NCBI GenBank assembly: GCA_903914175.1 | Contig: CAIWNX010000210.1 | Span: forward strand, 1 to 38,722 | Source of the DNA: an uncultured beta proteobacterium | Lineage (GTDB): Bacteria > Pseudomonadota > Gammaproteobacteria > Burkholderiales > Burkholderiaceae_C | Direction of reading: 5' to 3' | DNA length: 38,722 bases | Part shown: positions 6,145 through 15,565 of the stretch, piece after piece | Layout of the letters: each line of letters opens with the position of its first letter | Position numbering within the stretch: the stretch's first letter is position 1 | The notes under the pieces: model-generated | The model's database searches: none | Told to the model about the DNA's origin: nothing | The model's input: only the letters and a program-made list of their open reading frames with translations | Translations under genes and position numbers: made by a program

Positions 6145-8087
6145 CTGACTTCCTCCACCGAGACCATTGAAGCGCCGTAGGCATCCGAGCACAGCGGGTT
6201 CTTCTTGCGCGAAGCGGTGCCAGCGCAAGTCTGACTATTTCCGGTACTGGCGGTTGTCAGCAGCGCGCCCAGTTGCGCGCGTCCCTGGGCATCGTTGAGT
6301 GAGGCTACAAAGGGGCCGGCCTTGTTACCCGACAATGCGCCCAGATCGCGCGGCGCGTCCGCCACCATGATCAACAGGTTGTCGGTGCCAACTGGCCCAT
6401 CCGCCTTGACACGCCAACTCGGACGCGGCAGCAGCAACTGCTGGCCGGCTTCAATTTTGTTGTCCTTGTCCAGATCGTTGGGAAACAACATATAGACCGA
6501 CTTGTTGTCGGAGCCAGCCAGCGCCACATAGACATAGCCGGCGCGATCAGACTGCACAGAAAAATCAAACGCATCCTGCCCGATCTTGAGCCGGTCCCGG
6601 CTCAGGCTCACCTGCACACGACGCTTGGCGTCGCGCTGCTCGAACATCTGGCGCAGCGCCTGCTCGCCGCTGAGCGGCTTGGGCGGCGCCACGGCGACCG
6701 GGGCTGGTGCGGGCGCCGGTGCCGCTACGGGCGCAGGCGCAGGCACTGGTGGGGCTACCGGCAGCGCCACCGGCGGGATCTTGGCCGGGCTTGCCACCAG
6801 CGCTGGCGCTGCCACAGGCGGCGCCACAGCCAGCGCCACCGCGTTGGTCTGACTGAACCAGGCCGGCACAAAAGCGGCGTTGCCGTTGAGCATCAGATGG
6901 TGCGGCTTGTAGTTCGCGTCGTTGCCCATGCGCTTGTCGATCTTTTCCTGGGCGCACTGCCGGATCTCGTCCATGCTGATGGCGCCCGAATTGTCCAGGT
7001 CCTTGGCCTCACGCAGCATGCAGTCGCGCATGTACTGCGTGGCCAGCCCCCCCTTGAGTTCGTCGTCAAAACTGATCTCGTTGTTCTGCGAAGCGCTGAC
7101 ATGAATGATGTCCTGCGGCAAGGCACCTTTGGCAGCGGCCTCGACCACCAGGTTGCGCGTCTTGACGTTCACCGGGCGACCGCATTCCTCGGAGATGCTG
7201 GCGAACTTCGGGCGCAGCAGCCCCTCGTCATTGCGGTTGCTGAAACCCCGCGTGCGCACACTGGAAGCCGCCTGCACCACGCCACCCGAATGGCAGGCGT
7301 CATACATCACAAACAGTTTGTCGGTCCGGTTCGTGATGGTCTTGAGCATGTCGGCCATCTCGTGATTTGTGATCAGGCTGCTGCTGCCACCTTCGTACGC
7401 CAGCAAGGCCTCCACGCAACCGCCCACAGCCGGATCGTTGTAGCGCGTGCCATGGCCCGAGTAGTGGATGAAAACACGGTCGCCGTCCTGCACCCGGTCG
7501 GTCAGGTCCTGCAAAGCCTGGCGGATGTTGGCGCCGGTGGCCTGCTCGTCCTGCAAATAGCGGATATTGCTCGGCGGCACCTGCATCGCCTGCGCCATCT
7601 GCGTGGCCGATTCCTTGTCAAGCCGCGTTCCCGGCAGCGACGGCGTTGTCGGGTCAGCGTAACGGCCAATGCCGATGATCAGGGCATGGCGATTGACGCG
7701 CGCAGGCAGGCTGCGCACACCCAGCGTCAAGGCAGTATTGCCACCGGCCTCGCGCCCACTGGCGAGGCCCGACACCACCGAACTGCCGGCCTGCCAGTTC
7801 AAGGCACTGGCGCGCACCCAGCCGGATATTTTTACGCCGGCAGTGACGCTCTCCACCAAAGCCCAGCCGCCCTCGACACTGAGCAAGCGCAGGGGCGCAC
7901 CCGAGGCCAAATTGCCCAGCACGGTCGACGACGCCAGCTTGTCGGCGCGCAACTCGGTTGCACGCAACACGCTCAAAGCTTGTCCCGGCACCGCACCAGA
8001 CTGCGCCTGCGCCAACAGCGCACTACCCAGACTCAGGCAGGCACCGATCAACAGGCACCAGGGCTTGCATTTATTCTTGAAACTCAT
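6141..8087 (-). CDS. Exported caspase-family protein D (SH3, caspase, EF-hand, DUF4384)
   Basis: The 648-residue protein has a signal peptide (about 1-28; C17 in LIGAC makes a lipoprotein site possible). It continues with a bacterial SH3-like domain (about 40-98, ending GWVRASALNW) and a caspase domain (about 132-335) with H212 in HYSGHGT and C265 in YDACHSGG. This dyad style is closer to true metacaspases than to the other four in the operon. A canonical EF-hand loop follows at D363-E374 (DLDNSGAISMDE). Then come an Ala/Pro linker (about 415-470) and a DUF4384 beta domain (about 490-600) common in secreted caspases. Ca2+ control is a reasonable inference. AAAGG precedes ATG 8087. Confidence 0.92.
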   Translation of the reverse strand: MSFKNKCKPWCLLIGACLSLGSALLAQAQSGAVPGQALSVLRATELRADKLASSTVLGNLASGAPLRLLSVEGGWALVESVTAGVKISGWVRASALNWQAGSSVVSGLASGREAGGNTALTLGVRSLPARVNRHALIIGIGRYADPTTPSLPGTRLDKESATQMAQAMQVPPSNIRYLQDEQATGANIRQALQDLTDRVQDGDRVFIHYSGHGTRYNDPAVGGCVEALLAYEGGSSSLITNHEMADMLKTITNRTDKLFVMYDACHSGGVVQAASSVRTRGFSNRNDEGLLRPKFASISEECGRPVNVKTRNLVVEAAAKGALPQDIIHVSASQNNEISFDDELKGGLATQYMRDCMLREAKDLDNSGAISMDEIRQCAQEKIDKRMGNDANYKPHHLMLNGNAAFVPAWFSQTNAVALAVAPPVAAPALVASPAKIPPVALPVAPPVPAPAPVAAPAPAPAPVAVAPPKPLSGEQALRQMFEQRDAKRRVQVSLSRDRLKIGQDAFDFSVQSDRAGYVYVALAGSDNKSVYMLFPNDLDKDNKIEAGQQLLLPRPSWRVKADGPVGTDNLLIMVADAPRDLGALSGNKAGPFVASLNDAQGRAQLGALLTTASTGNSQTCAGTASRKKNPLCSDAYGASMVSVEEVR

Positions 8088-8099
8088 CGTGTCAACCTT

Positions 8100-9737
8100 T
8101 CAATCGTTGCCGGCAGCTGTGCGCTGCAGCATAGCCCAGGCAGAAATAACATCTTTGGCCATCTGCTCGCGCGCTGGTGCGGCCTGAAGCAGCAACGGCT
8201 CGGCGCAGCGCAATGCCAGATGACGCAAGGCTGGCTCGAGTTGCGCACGCGCTGCCAGCAGCGCCGCCTGCGGGCCAACAACGGCAACAAAGCGCGCCAG
8301 TTCCGGCCAGCGCAGTCCCGATGGCGGTGCGTCACAAACCACAATGCGGCAACTTGGCGCGTGCTGCTCCAGTGCGTCAATCAAACGGTCGAGCGGCGCC
8401 TCCAGCCAGGCGTCGGCACGCTCCCAGGCCCAGACGGCAATTGGCTGCGCCGTGTCTGCCAGCGGCGCACACCAATGGTTGCGGCGCAGCGTGCTCCAGT
8501 AACGCAGCACCGCCAGAAACAGCAGCGCCAGGCCGGCGGCCAGATGCAGATCAACAAAAAACGGCAAGCCGTTGAGACTGACGTAGCTAATGCCCAGCAA
8601 CATGGCCGGCAAAACCAGCAGGGCCGGCGCCAGCGAAGCAGCGCTCTTGAACTTCACCCACAAGGCCAACCCGACGCACAACGCAATGGCCAGCACTGCT
8701 TGCAGCCAGCGCGGCAACTCGCGCATCGAACGCTGATGCAACGCGTTGTCAATGACGGTTGCCAACGAGTCCACGCCAGCCTGCATCGACGACAAGGGCG
8801 TGGGGTGGATGTCATGCAGGCTCGGCGCGGTAGAACCAATGATGACAATCTTGCCGGCAAAACCGGGCACCGGCGCGAGTGGCTTTTCGCCTTCGGCTTG
8901 CGCAAAGACATCGGCAAACGAAAGGTGCGCGTAGGCGCCGGCCTTGCGGCGCCAGGCGATCAACTCGTCCATCGGCTTGGCTGCACCGGCACTGCGGTTC
9001 AGGATTTCCTGCTGCGCCAGCGGGTTGACGCTCGATGCCACGCCCAAGGCGATCGACTGAATCGCCGTGCCATCACTCAGCGGCTCCAGATAACGGTAAC
9101 GGCGCAAGACGCCGTCTGAATCAACGTAACCGTTGTTGTAACCCAGGTGCCCTGCCGCAACGGCGGGCAGTGCGGGCGGGATCAAGGCCACGGTGACCGG
9201 ACCTGCCAGCGCCGCAGCCGGTGCCGGCCGAGCGGACGCGCCAACCCACAAACCCGGCAAAGCCTTTGCCGTGATATGGCTGGCGCCGTCGTTGGCCTTG
9301 GGCAGTCGCACCACCGAGAAATGACTGCGCGGGCTCTGACTGACAGCCTGGTTGAAAGCGGCATCGCCACCCGGGCTGAGGCGGTCGGCATCAGAGAAAA
9401 GAATATCCCAGACCACGGCGGCCGGCTGCTGGCGCTCGACATGGGCCAGCACCGTGGCCAGGGTATCGCGCGGCCAGGGCCAACGGCCAAACTCCTTGCC
9501 CATGCGCGCCAGCGAGGCTTCGTCGATGTCGATGATGACGATGCGCGGATCCGGCGCGGCAACAAAGACCCGCGCCCGCACCATGGTGTCGTAGCTCGAC
9601 TGCGCCAGCCCGCCGGTGAGCTTGAGCACAAACACATCGAGCAGCACCCAGACCGAAAACAGAATCACCAGGCCCCAGGTGACGCGCGAGGCCGGCAAAG
9701 AACCCAGGCGTTCGGTCAGGCGTTGCCAGAGCTTCAT
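8100..9737 (-). CDS. CHASE2-domain membrane protein without a known output domain
   Basis: This protein has 545 residues. A first membrane helix (about 20-40) is followed by a periplasmic CHASE2 domain (about 41-340), recognised by the IVIIDIDEASL, GRWPWPRD and VVWDILFSD start and the GKIVIIGSTAPSLHD and TPLSSMQAGVD end. Three more helices follow (about 345-411). CHASE2 proteins normally end in a cyclase, kinase or GGDEF output. Here only about 130 cytoplasmic residues remain, with no catalytic motif I recognise. It lies 11 bases after caspase C and 12 bases before caspase D, so it is cotranscribed with them. Its likely job is sensing an extracytoplasmic signal for the caspase set (inference). 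Confidence 0.92.
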   Translation of the reverse strand: MKLWQRLTERLGSLPASRVTWGLVILFSVWVLLDVFVLKLTGGLAQSSYDTMVRARVFVAAPDPRIVIIDIDEASLARMGKEFGRWPWPRDTLATVLAHVERQQPAAVVWDILFSDADRLSPGGDAAFNQAVSQSPRSHFSVVRLPKANDGASHITAKALPGLWVGASARPAPAAALAGPVTVALIPPALPAVAAGHLGYNNGYVDSDGVLRRYRYLEPLSDGTAIQSIALGVASSVNPLAQQEILNRSAGAAKPMDELIAWRRKAGAYAHLSFADVFAQAEGEKPLAPVPGFAGKIVIIGSTAPSLHDIHPTPLSSMQAGVDSLATVIDNALHQRSMRELPRWLQAVLAIALCVGLALWVKFKSAASLAPALLVLPAMLLGISYVSLNGLPFFVDLHLAAGLALLFLAVLRYWSTLRRNHWCAPLADTAQPIAVWAWERADAWLEAPLDRLIDALEQHAPSCRIVVCDAPPSGLRWPELARFVAVVGPQAALLAARAQLEPALRHLALRCAEPLLLQAAPAREQMAKDVISAWAMLQRTAAGND

Positions 9738-9748
9738 GCAGACGTCGC

Positions 9749-12223
9749 CTAGCGCTGCGCCAGGTTTTCAGCACCACGCACGGAGAAACTGGTGAGTTCG
9801 TGGCGTTCGAAAAACTGCAATTGCCCACGTTGATCGCGCCACTCCAAATCATTCACCACATAATTTCGCAGTGCTGGCACATACCAGAGGGTATTGACGA
9901 ACCTCGAAACATAGGACGCGCTCGTCGACAAATTGATACCGGTGGCAAACCCCGAAAATTCAACTTTCCAGGCTTCAAATTCACCGGCCGGAACTTTGAC
10001 CTTTTCCCTGGCAAGAACCTTGAGCGTTCCGTCACGCTCTTCGTTTCCATTTCTGCCGTCGGCTTCGCGCCAAACCAGCCTGTGCTTGACGGGTTCCGAA
10101 AATCCAACTTGCAAGGTACTTGGCAATAATTTTTCTGCTGGCGAAAACTCACGCAAATAGCCATTGCTGAAACGCATCATCTTCAGAGCGCCCTCCGGCG
10201 TCCATTCCACCGCACCGCCGTCGAGCTTGATGGAGCCATCGCCGCTAAAACCGCTCACCTGCCGGCTGTAGTTGTTGACGACCTCGTTCTTCCACTTGTC
10301 AACCATTTGGTAGCGCCAGCGGTCCCCCACGGTGAACCCCGCCTTGTTGCTCGCGGCTGCCGGTCGCGCGGGCTTGGCTGGAACTTTGGCGTCGGACTGT
10401 GCGGCGCCTGGTTTGTTGCCCACACTGGCCAGCAACTCGGCGGTTCGCTTGTCAAGCGTCGCCTGGTCAACAATCGCTGAAAAATCAGCACCGCCAGTTT
10501 GAGCTGCCGCCGACTTCATGTTTACCGTCAGTTCGTCAGCGGTCTTTGAATCAACCAGGCCCACACCTTGCAGTACCGTTCGTTCGTGAATTGACGGTTT
10601 CCCGGTCGCGAGGTTGATCTCCATAATCTCCTGTGCAACGATGCGCTTGGCTTCCGGCACAAACCAGAAAGTGTGGCTCGACGAATATTCCGGCGCACCA
10701 TCCGTCCCACCCTGCATCACGCGCTGAATGCGCCAGCCCATGAACACGCCAGCCGGGGTGATAATTTTTTCCCGCCGAACAGCTTCCAGTGTTCCCTTTG
10801 CAACGAATTTGGTTTCCCGTCCGTCCTTGAATTTTGTGGTGAGCTCAAAATTCACAGGCTCTTTGAAGCCGGCGCGCAAGTCGCTTGGGACGATCAATGC
10901 ACCCGGACCAAAAAAGCGCTCACGATCTGCCATGCGCACGTATTTGACAAGTCCGCTTGCAGCGTAAACAAGCGCCCCGTCGTTTATTGCCGCGTCGCCC
11001 GCAGCAGAGACCGACGATACCTTTTGCATGAAGGTCGATTGCTTGTGGGTCAACAGATTGTCTTGTGTGTAAGTCCAGCTATCACCAACCGAATAAGCCA
11101 CGCGTATGGTGTTTTTTGCTGCTGCGGCACTCGGCTTGACGGTTGGCGCAGGTGCGGCTTGTGGCGCCGGCTTGGTCGCGGCGACGACCTCGGTGCTGGC
11201 CTTCTGCAACTTGTCCAATTTAGCCAATGCTTCGGTTGCGTACTTGCCGATGGGGTAGCGGTTGAGGTAGGCCTTTAATTCAATGGGCAGGACGCTGTCT
11301 TTGACCGCATCCCACAGCGCGGCTTCGACGTCTGCCACTGTATTCTGTGCACTGGCTGCCAGCGGCCCACCCCGGAAATAAAAGTCGCCTTCCAGCGATG
11401 TCGACTCCCATGGCACCTGCTTGCCCTGGGAATCGCGCCGCACGTTGGCGCGGACCTGCTTGAACACATCCTCAATCTTGCTGCTCGGCTCGCGAATGGC
11501 CGTCAGCAGATGCTGCGTGTACAAACCGTTGGCGCCGCTGCCGTCGCTGGCCACAGCGCCGGGTGAAGTGGCATAGGCCACCAGGGTGCCCACCGGCGCG
11601 TCCATTTGGGCCAGCCCCGCCTGCCCCGAACGGGTGCTGCGGGTGAAAGGGTTGTTACGGCAAGCGTCCAGAATCATGATGTTGGCCACATTGCCGGCGG
11701 CTTCCATCTTGTCGAGCACGGCCTGCGCGTCAACGGCGCTGTAAGCCACCTCGTCTTCACGATCAATGCTGGCGCCGACCGGAATTAAATAATTACGCCC
11801 TTTGATCTGCATTCCATGACCGGCGTAGTAGAACAGCCCGGTTCCACCCGCACGCAATTTGTCGCCAAACTCGCGCAGCGCGGCGAGCATGCCACGCTGG
11901 TCAATGTTTTCGCGGGTCATGACGGTAAAGCCCGAATCCCTCAACACGGCCGCTATCGCCTTTGCATCATTGACCGGGTTGGTTAAAGGCCCTTCCTTGT
12001 AGGCGCCGTTACCAATAATCAAAGCCACGCGCTGGCTGTTATCAACGCTGGGCTGCGCCACCGCCTTGACCTGCAAGTTGCGTTCTTCGGGGGCTGCTTT
12101 TTGAACGCCCGTCTGCGCCAAACTGTTTGGCATGGGCATACCGCACACCAGAGCGACCGCCAATGCGACAGTCTTGTAGCCATTCTTGTTTGATTTGCTA
12201 ACGCGAATTGGTTTTTTATTCAT
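9749..12223 (-). CDS. Exported caspase-family protein C with duplicated C-terminal domain
   Basis: An 824-residue protein with a lysine-rich n-region and signal peptide ending near NSLAQT (about 37). The caspase domain comes first (about 64-285) with H136 in YYAGHGMQ and C188 in ILDACRNNPF, both intact. A short helical motif (about 298-340, including ALWDAVK and AYLNRYP) recurs in protein B. Two similar beta-rich domains follow (about 374-555 and 628-815). Each opens with a VGDxWxY motif and shares SGFxEPV-type and TPAGxF/VPAGEF segments. They may be lipocalin-like or DUF3108-like binding modules (inference). ATG 12223 has a weak ribosome site. It lies 39 bases after the OmpA-like gene. Confidence 0.92.
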   Translation of the reverse strand: MNKKPIRVSKSNKNGYKTVALAVALVCGMPMPNSLAQTGVQKAAPEERNLQVKAVAQPSVDNSQRVALIIGNGAYKEGPLTNPVNDAKAIAAVLRDSGFTVMTRENIDQRGMLAALREFGDKLRAGGTGLFYYAGHGMQIKGRNYLIPVGASIDREDEVAYSAVDAQAVLDKMEAAGNVANIMILDACRNNPFTRSTRSGQAGLAQMDAPVGTLVAYATSPGAVASDGSGANGLYTQHLLTAIREPSSKIEDVFKQVRANVRRDSQGKQVPWESTSLEGDFYFRGGPLAASAQNTVADVEAALWDAVKDSVLPIELKAYLNRYPIGKYATEALAKLDKLQKASTEVVAATKPAPQAAPAPTVKPSAAAAKNTIRVAYSVGDSWTYTQDNLLTHKQSTFMQKVSSVSAAGDAAINDGALVYAASGLVKYVRMADRERFFGPGALIVPSDLRAGFKEPVNFELTTKFKDGRETKFVAKGTLEAVRREKIITPAGVFMGWRIQRVMQGGTDGAPEYSSSHTFWFVPEAKRIVAQEIMEINLATGKPSIHERTVLQGVGLVDSKTADELTVNMKSAAAQTGGADFSAIVDQATLDKRTAELLASVGNKPGAAQSDAKVPAKPARPAAASNKAGFTVGDRWRYQMVDKWKNEVVNNYSRQVSGFSGDGSIKLDGGAVEWTPEGALKMMRFSNGYLREFSPAEKLLPSTLQVGFSEPVKHRLVWREADGRNGNEERDGTLKVLAREKVKVPAGEFEAWKVEFSGFATGINLSTSASYVSRFVNTLWYVPALRNYVVNDLEWRDQRGQLQFFERHELTSFSVRGAENLAQR

Positions 12224-12262
12224 GCTTCTGACTTGGATCGTCGAGGATTTTGAGATACCGCG

Positions 12263-12793
12263 TTAATCAAGATTAACAATGCGCACCCGCCGATTCTCGG
12301 CGGCAAAGGGCTGTTCGCTGTTGGCAAGCTCCGCAGAGCCCTTGCCGGCGGCCAGCAGACGTGCTTCATCGACCCCTTTGGACTTCAGGAAATCGGCCAC
12401 TGCCTGCGCCCGCTGCTGACTGAGTTTGAGGTTGTAGGCAGCGTTGCCTTTGGCGTCGGTATGCCCTTCCACCGCAAATTTTGCGCTGAGCAGTTCAGCC
12501 GATTGCAAAGCCTGCGTCAGATTGGCCAGCGCCTGCTGGCTCTCAGCGCGCACCTGGGCCGAATTGAAATCAAACTGAATCAGCAAGGACAAGGACGGGC
12601 GTACCGGCACTGGCACTGCAGCGCCAACTGCGCCCGGCACCGGTGCCGCCTCCACCGCAAGATTGCGCAGGCTGCGGGTGCGCGGCGGCGCTTTGAGCTG
12701 CTCAATCATCTGCTCGGCGCTGGGCGGGGTTTGGGCCAGCAAGGGCAAAGCGACACAGGCGCCAAGCAGGCAGATTAATGTTTTGAATTTCAT
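12263..12793 (-). CDS. OmpA-family peptidoglycan-binding protein
   Basis: The 176-residue protein has an export signal (LLGAC at 9-13 may be a lipobox, or cleavage may follow LLAQ). A 45-residue Ala/Pro linker leads to a C-terminal OmpA domain (about 70-176). The peptidoglycan-binding residues are present: D113 in GHTDAKG and R128 in LSQQRAQ, which in the family hold diaminopimelate. It sits between caspase B and caspase C in the operon, 82 and 39 bases away. This suggests a cell-wall anchor for one or more of the caspase proteins (inference). There is no beta-barrel portion, so it is a soluble periplasmic or lipid-anchored form. Confidence 0.92.
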   Translation of the reverse strand: MKFKTLICLLGACVALPLLAQTPPSAEQMIEQLKAPPRTRSLRNLAVEAAPVPGAVGAAVPVPVRPSLSLLIQFDFNSAQVRAESQQALANLTQALQSAELLSAKFAVEGHTDAKGNAAYNLKLSQQRAQAVADFLKSKGVDEARLLAAGKGSAELANSEQPFAAENRRVRIVNLD

Positions 12794-12875
12794 AACCCGG
12801 TTTTTGAAGTGTTGCGATGCGCGACAGATTGTTTCAGTTCGTGGTCTTGCGCACGGTTGCTCCAGCGTGAGTTTT

Positions 12876-15479
12876 CTAGCGCAGACTTAGCTCGGCCACG
12901 TTCTTGTTGTCGTTGCCCCATGCCCATGCCCCCGTTCCATTAACATTTGTTACGTAAGAAACTGGCAAGGGATGCTCGCTCGCATACATGGCCGACCAGC
13001 CGCCTCTGAAATACCCACTAGCGTTTCCAGACGCATTCAGCTTGCGATATGACACATCGGCCACTATTTGAATCTGGTTGCCAGGTGCTGCGGCGGCTGT
13101 CCATTTCAATGTGTCGGTAAAGTTGCCACGGTCATTCACGAATCTGACCTGGGCGACGCCAGTGCCCACCTTGACCGGAATTTTCCAAAGAGCACCAGAC
13201 ACTACTTGAAGCACTGCATCTCCCACCTTTACCCGCAACACCTGACCATCGCGGGAAATCATGTCGCCGGTGGAATACACAATCTTCGTCGCGTCCGACT
13301 CGAGCACGGTCACGTCGACACTGACTTTGTTGCCAGTAAAGCTATCTTTGGTCACCAAGGTACCAATCACGTCGCCAACGGCAGGACTTCCGAGCTCGGG
13401 CTTTGCCGTTGGCATACTGGCGGCTACGGTCGTCACTCGTTCAGCGGCGGCTTTTCTTTGTGTTTCTACTGCTGCCAGCTCCGCTGCTGCGCGTTCGGCC
13501 GCGACACTTTGATCGGCCACAGTCAGCGGTGTTAGCTCGGCTGAGTTCTTGTTATTGTTGAGGCTGTTCGAAGGACCCCCATAACTTGTTGAAACGCTTG
13601 TCGAGTATGAAATCGGCAGGGGTTGCGCACTCGCATACATGGCCAACCACTCGCCTCTTAAGTACATGCTACCGACTCCAGACCATCCCGGCTTGTGATA
13701 GGACACATCGGCCACGATTTGAATCCGGTTGCTGGGTGCTGCAATAGCCCTCCATTTCAATGTATCGCCCAAGTCGGCCGCTTCACCCACCCGCCTGACC
13801 TGTGCAACACCCGCAGTGCCCGCTTTGACCGGAATTTTCCACAGCGCGCCCGATGTCACTTGCAGCACCACCTCGCCCACCTTGACCCTCAAAACCTGAC
13901 CATCGCGGGCAATGACATCGCCAGTGGAATACACGACCTTGGTTGCATCCGTCTGGAGCACGGTCACATCAACACTCACTTTGTTGCCAGTAAAGCCATC
14001 TTTGATAACCAGGGTGCCAATCATGTCGCCAACGGCAGGACTCCCAAGCACAGACGGCGCCAAGGGCATGCTGGCGGCTACCGGCGTGACGCGCTCAGAA
14101 GTGGCCTTTTGCAAGGCCAGTGCCGTGGCTCGCTCGGTGGCGGCCTTTTGATTGGCCTCGGCCAGCAGGCGCTCTGCCTCGGCTTTGCGCGCAGCCTCAG
14201 CCGTAGCGCGTTCGGCCGCCGCCTTTTGTTGACCATCCGCCGCTGCCTTGCGTGCGGCTTCAGCAACGATTCTCTGTTGCGCTTCTGCTGCCGCTAACTC
14301 GGCTGCTGCACGTTCGGCCGCAGCCTTCTGGCTGGCCGCTATTTCGGCTTTTTCTCGATCCGAAGCGGCCTTTTGCAAGGCCAGCGCATTGGCCCGTTCG
14401 ATAGCCGCCTTTTGATTGGCCTCGGCCAGCAGGCGCTCGGCGGCTGCCTTCTGTGCTGCCTCAGCTGTGGCGCGCTCAGCCGCCGCCTTCCTTGCCGCCG
14501 CACTGTCGCTGGCGGCGCTTCCGATGGCAGCGATGCGGGCACGCGCCACATCGGCAAAAAAACCATTCGGAAAGCGGTTCAGGTAGGCCTGAAACTCAGC
14601 CACTGACGTAGCAACTTTGACGCTGTCCCACAAAGCCAGTTCCATGGCGGCCAGATCGGGCGCCGTCGGGCGCGCAACCACCGGCGCAGCGACAGGTGCG
14701 GGCTCAGGCGCGGGTGCAGCCACTTGTGGCGCTGGCGAGCGGAAAAAGAACTGGCCCTCCAACGCAGTGTTTTCCCAGGGCGTTTGCTGGTTATTGCTGT
14801 CGCGGCGCACCGCGGCACGCACTTGCTTGAACACCTCTTCCACCGGCAAGCCAGGCTGGCGAATGACTTTGGCCAGATGCTCGGTGTAGAGGCCATTCTT
14901 GCCGCTGCCATCGGACGCGACCGAACCGGGTGCCGTCGAGTAAGCCACCAGCGACCCGCTGGGTGCGCTCATGTTGGCCAGACCCGACACCGCCGTGCGC
15001 GAGCGCACCGCAAATGGATTGTTTCGACAGGCGTCCAGAATGACGAGATTGACCCGATTACCTGCGCTTTGCATCTTCTCCAACACCACGTTGGCGTTGA
15101 TCGAGTCATCGGCCACTTCGTCTTCGTTGCGGATGTCGGAATCGGTGGACACCAGAAAGTTCTCGCCCCGCACCTGCACGCCGTGGCCAGCAAAGTAGAA
15201 CAACCCGACGCCACCAGTGGCCTTCAACTTGTCGCCAAAATCGCGCACCAGGCGGCGCATATCGCGAATGGAAGCGTTTTCGGCCTTGATAACGGTAAAG
15301 CCCGACTCCTTCAGGGCCACCTCCATGAGGCGCACATCATTGACCGGGTTGACCAGCGGTGAGTTTTTGTAGGACGAGTTACCGATCAGCAAGGCCAGGC
15401 GTGACTCCGTCGCAGCGTGTACGCCAGGCGTCAGCAGGCCCAAGACCATACACAGCAGTAACAAGCAACGACAAAGCAC
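12876..15479 (-). CDS. Exported caspase-family protein B with coiled coil and duplicated C-terminal domain
   Basis: This 867-residue protein starts at GTG 15479 with GGGGA four bases upstream. The signal peptide ends near GVHA (22). The caspase domain (about 25-247) has H99 in YFAGHGVQ and C151 in ILDACRNNPF. After a Pro/Ala linker comes the ALWDSVK and AYLNRFP motif (about 282-318) shared with C, then an Ala/Glu/Lys coiled coil (about 325-465). Two copies of a roughly 172-residue domain follow (about 478-650 and 696-867), separated by a short Ala-rich coil. Shared segments include GSPAVGDxIGTLV, FTGNKVSVDVTVL and SGALWKIPVK. The duplicated domain is unknown to me; it looks all-beta. Confidence 0.92.
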   Translation of the reverse strand: MLCRCLLLLCMVLGLLTPGVHAATESRLALLIGNSSYKNSPLVNPVNDVRLMEVALKESGFTVIKAENASIRDMRRLVRDFGDKLKATGGVGLFYFAGHGVQVRGENFLVSTDSDIRNEDEVADDSINANVVLEKMQSAGNRVNLVILDACRNNPFAVRSRTAVSGLANMSAPSGSLVAYSTAPGSVASDGSGKNGLYTEHLAKVIRQPGLPVEEVFKQVRAAVRRDSNNQQTPWENTALEGQFFFRSPAPQVAAPAPEPAPVAAPVVARPTAPDLAAMELALWDSVKVATSVAEFQAYLNRFPNGFFADVARARIAAIGSAASDSAAARKAAAERATAEAAQKAAAERLLAEANQKAAIERANALALQKAASDREKAEIAASQKAAAERAAAELAAAEAQQRIVAEAARKAAADGQQKAAAERATAEAARKAEAERLLAEANQKAATERATALALQKATSERVTPVAASMPLAPSVLGSPAVGDMIGTLVIKDGFTGNKVSVDVTVLQTDATKVVYSTGDVIARDGQVLRVKVGEVVLQVTSGALWKIPVKAGTAGVAQVRRVGEAADLGDTLKWRAIAAPSNRIQIVADVSYHKPGWSGVGSMYLRGEWLAMYASAQPLPISYSTSVSTSYGGPSNSLNNNKNSAELTPLTVADQSVAAERAAAELAAVETQRKAAAERVTTVAASMPTAKPELGSPAVGDVIGTLVTKDSFTGNKVSVDVTVLESDATKIVYSTGDMISRDGQVLRVKVGDAVLQVVSGALWKIPVKVGTGVAQVRFVNDRGNFTDTLKWTAAAAPGNQIQIVADVSYRKLNASGNASGYFRGGWSAMYASEHPLPVSYVTNVNGTGAWAWGNDNKNVAELSLR

Positions 15480-15565
15480 TCAATCCCCAATTTGAAACCG
15501 GTTCACTATATCTCAAAGCAGGCAATTTTGTTTTCATTTTGCCAAGCCCCACGGGGGACGGGACC

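Noticed and set aside
6897-9119. A 740-codon open frame on the plus strand, antisense to caspase D and the CHASE2 gene
   Set aside because: It is a by-product of GC-rich codon use in the opposite genes. It has low-complexity His/Arg/Gln content, no ribosome site and no family pattern, while the minus-strand proteins have clear domains.
14090-14510. Repeated DNA in caspase B that resembles a repeat array
   Set aside because: The repeats are in frame, encode Ala/Glu/Arg coiled coil, and lack the constant repeat and unique spacer pattern of CRISPR.
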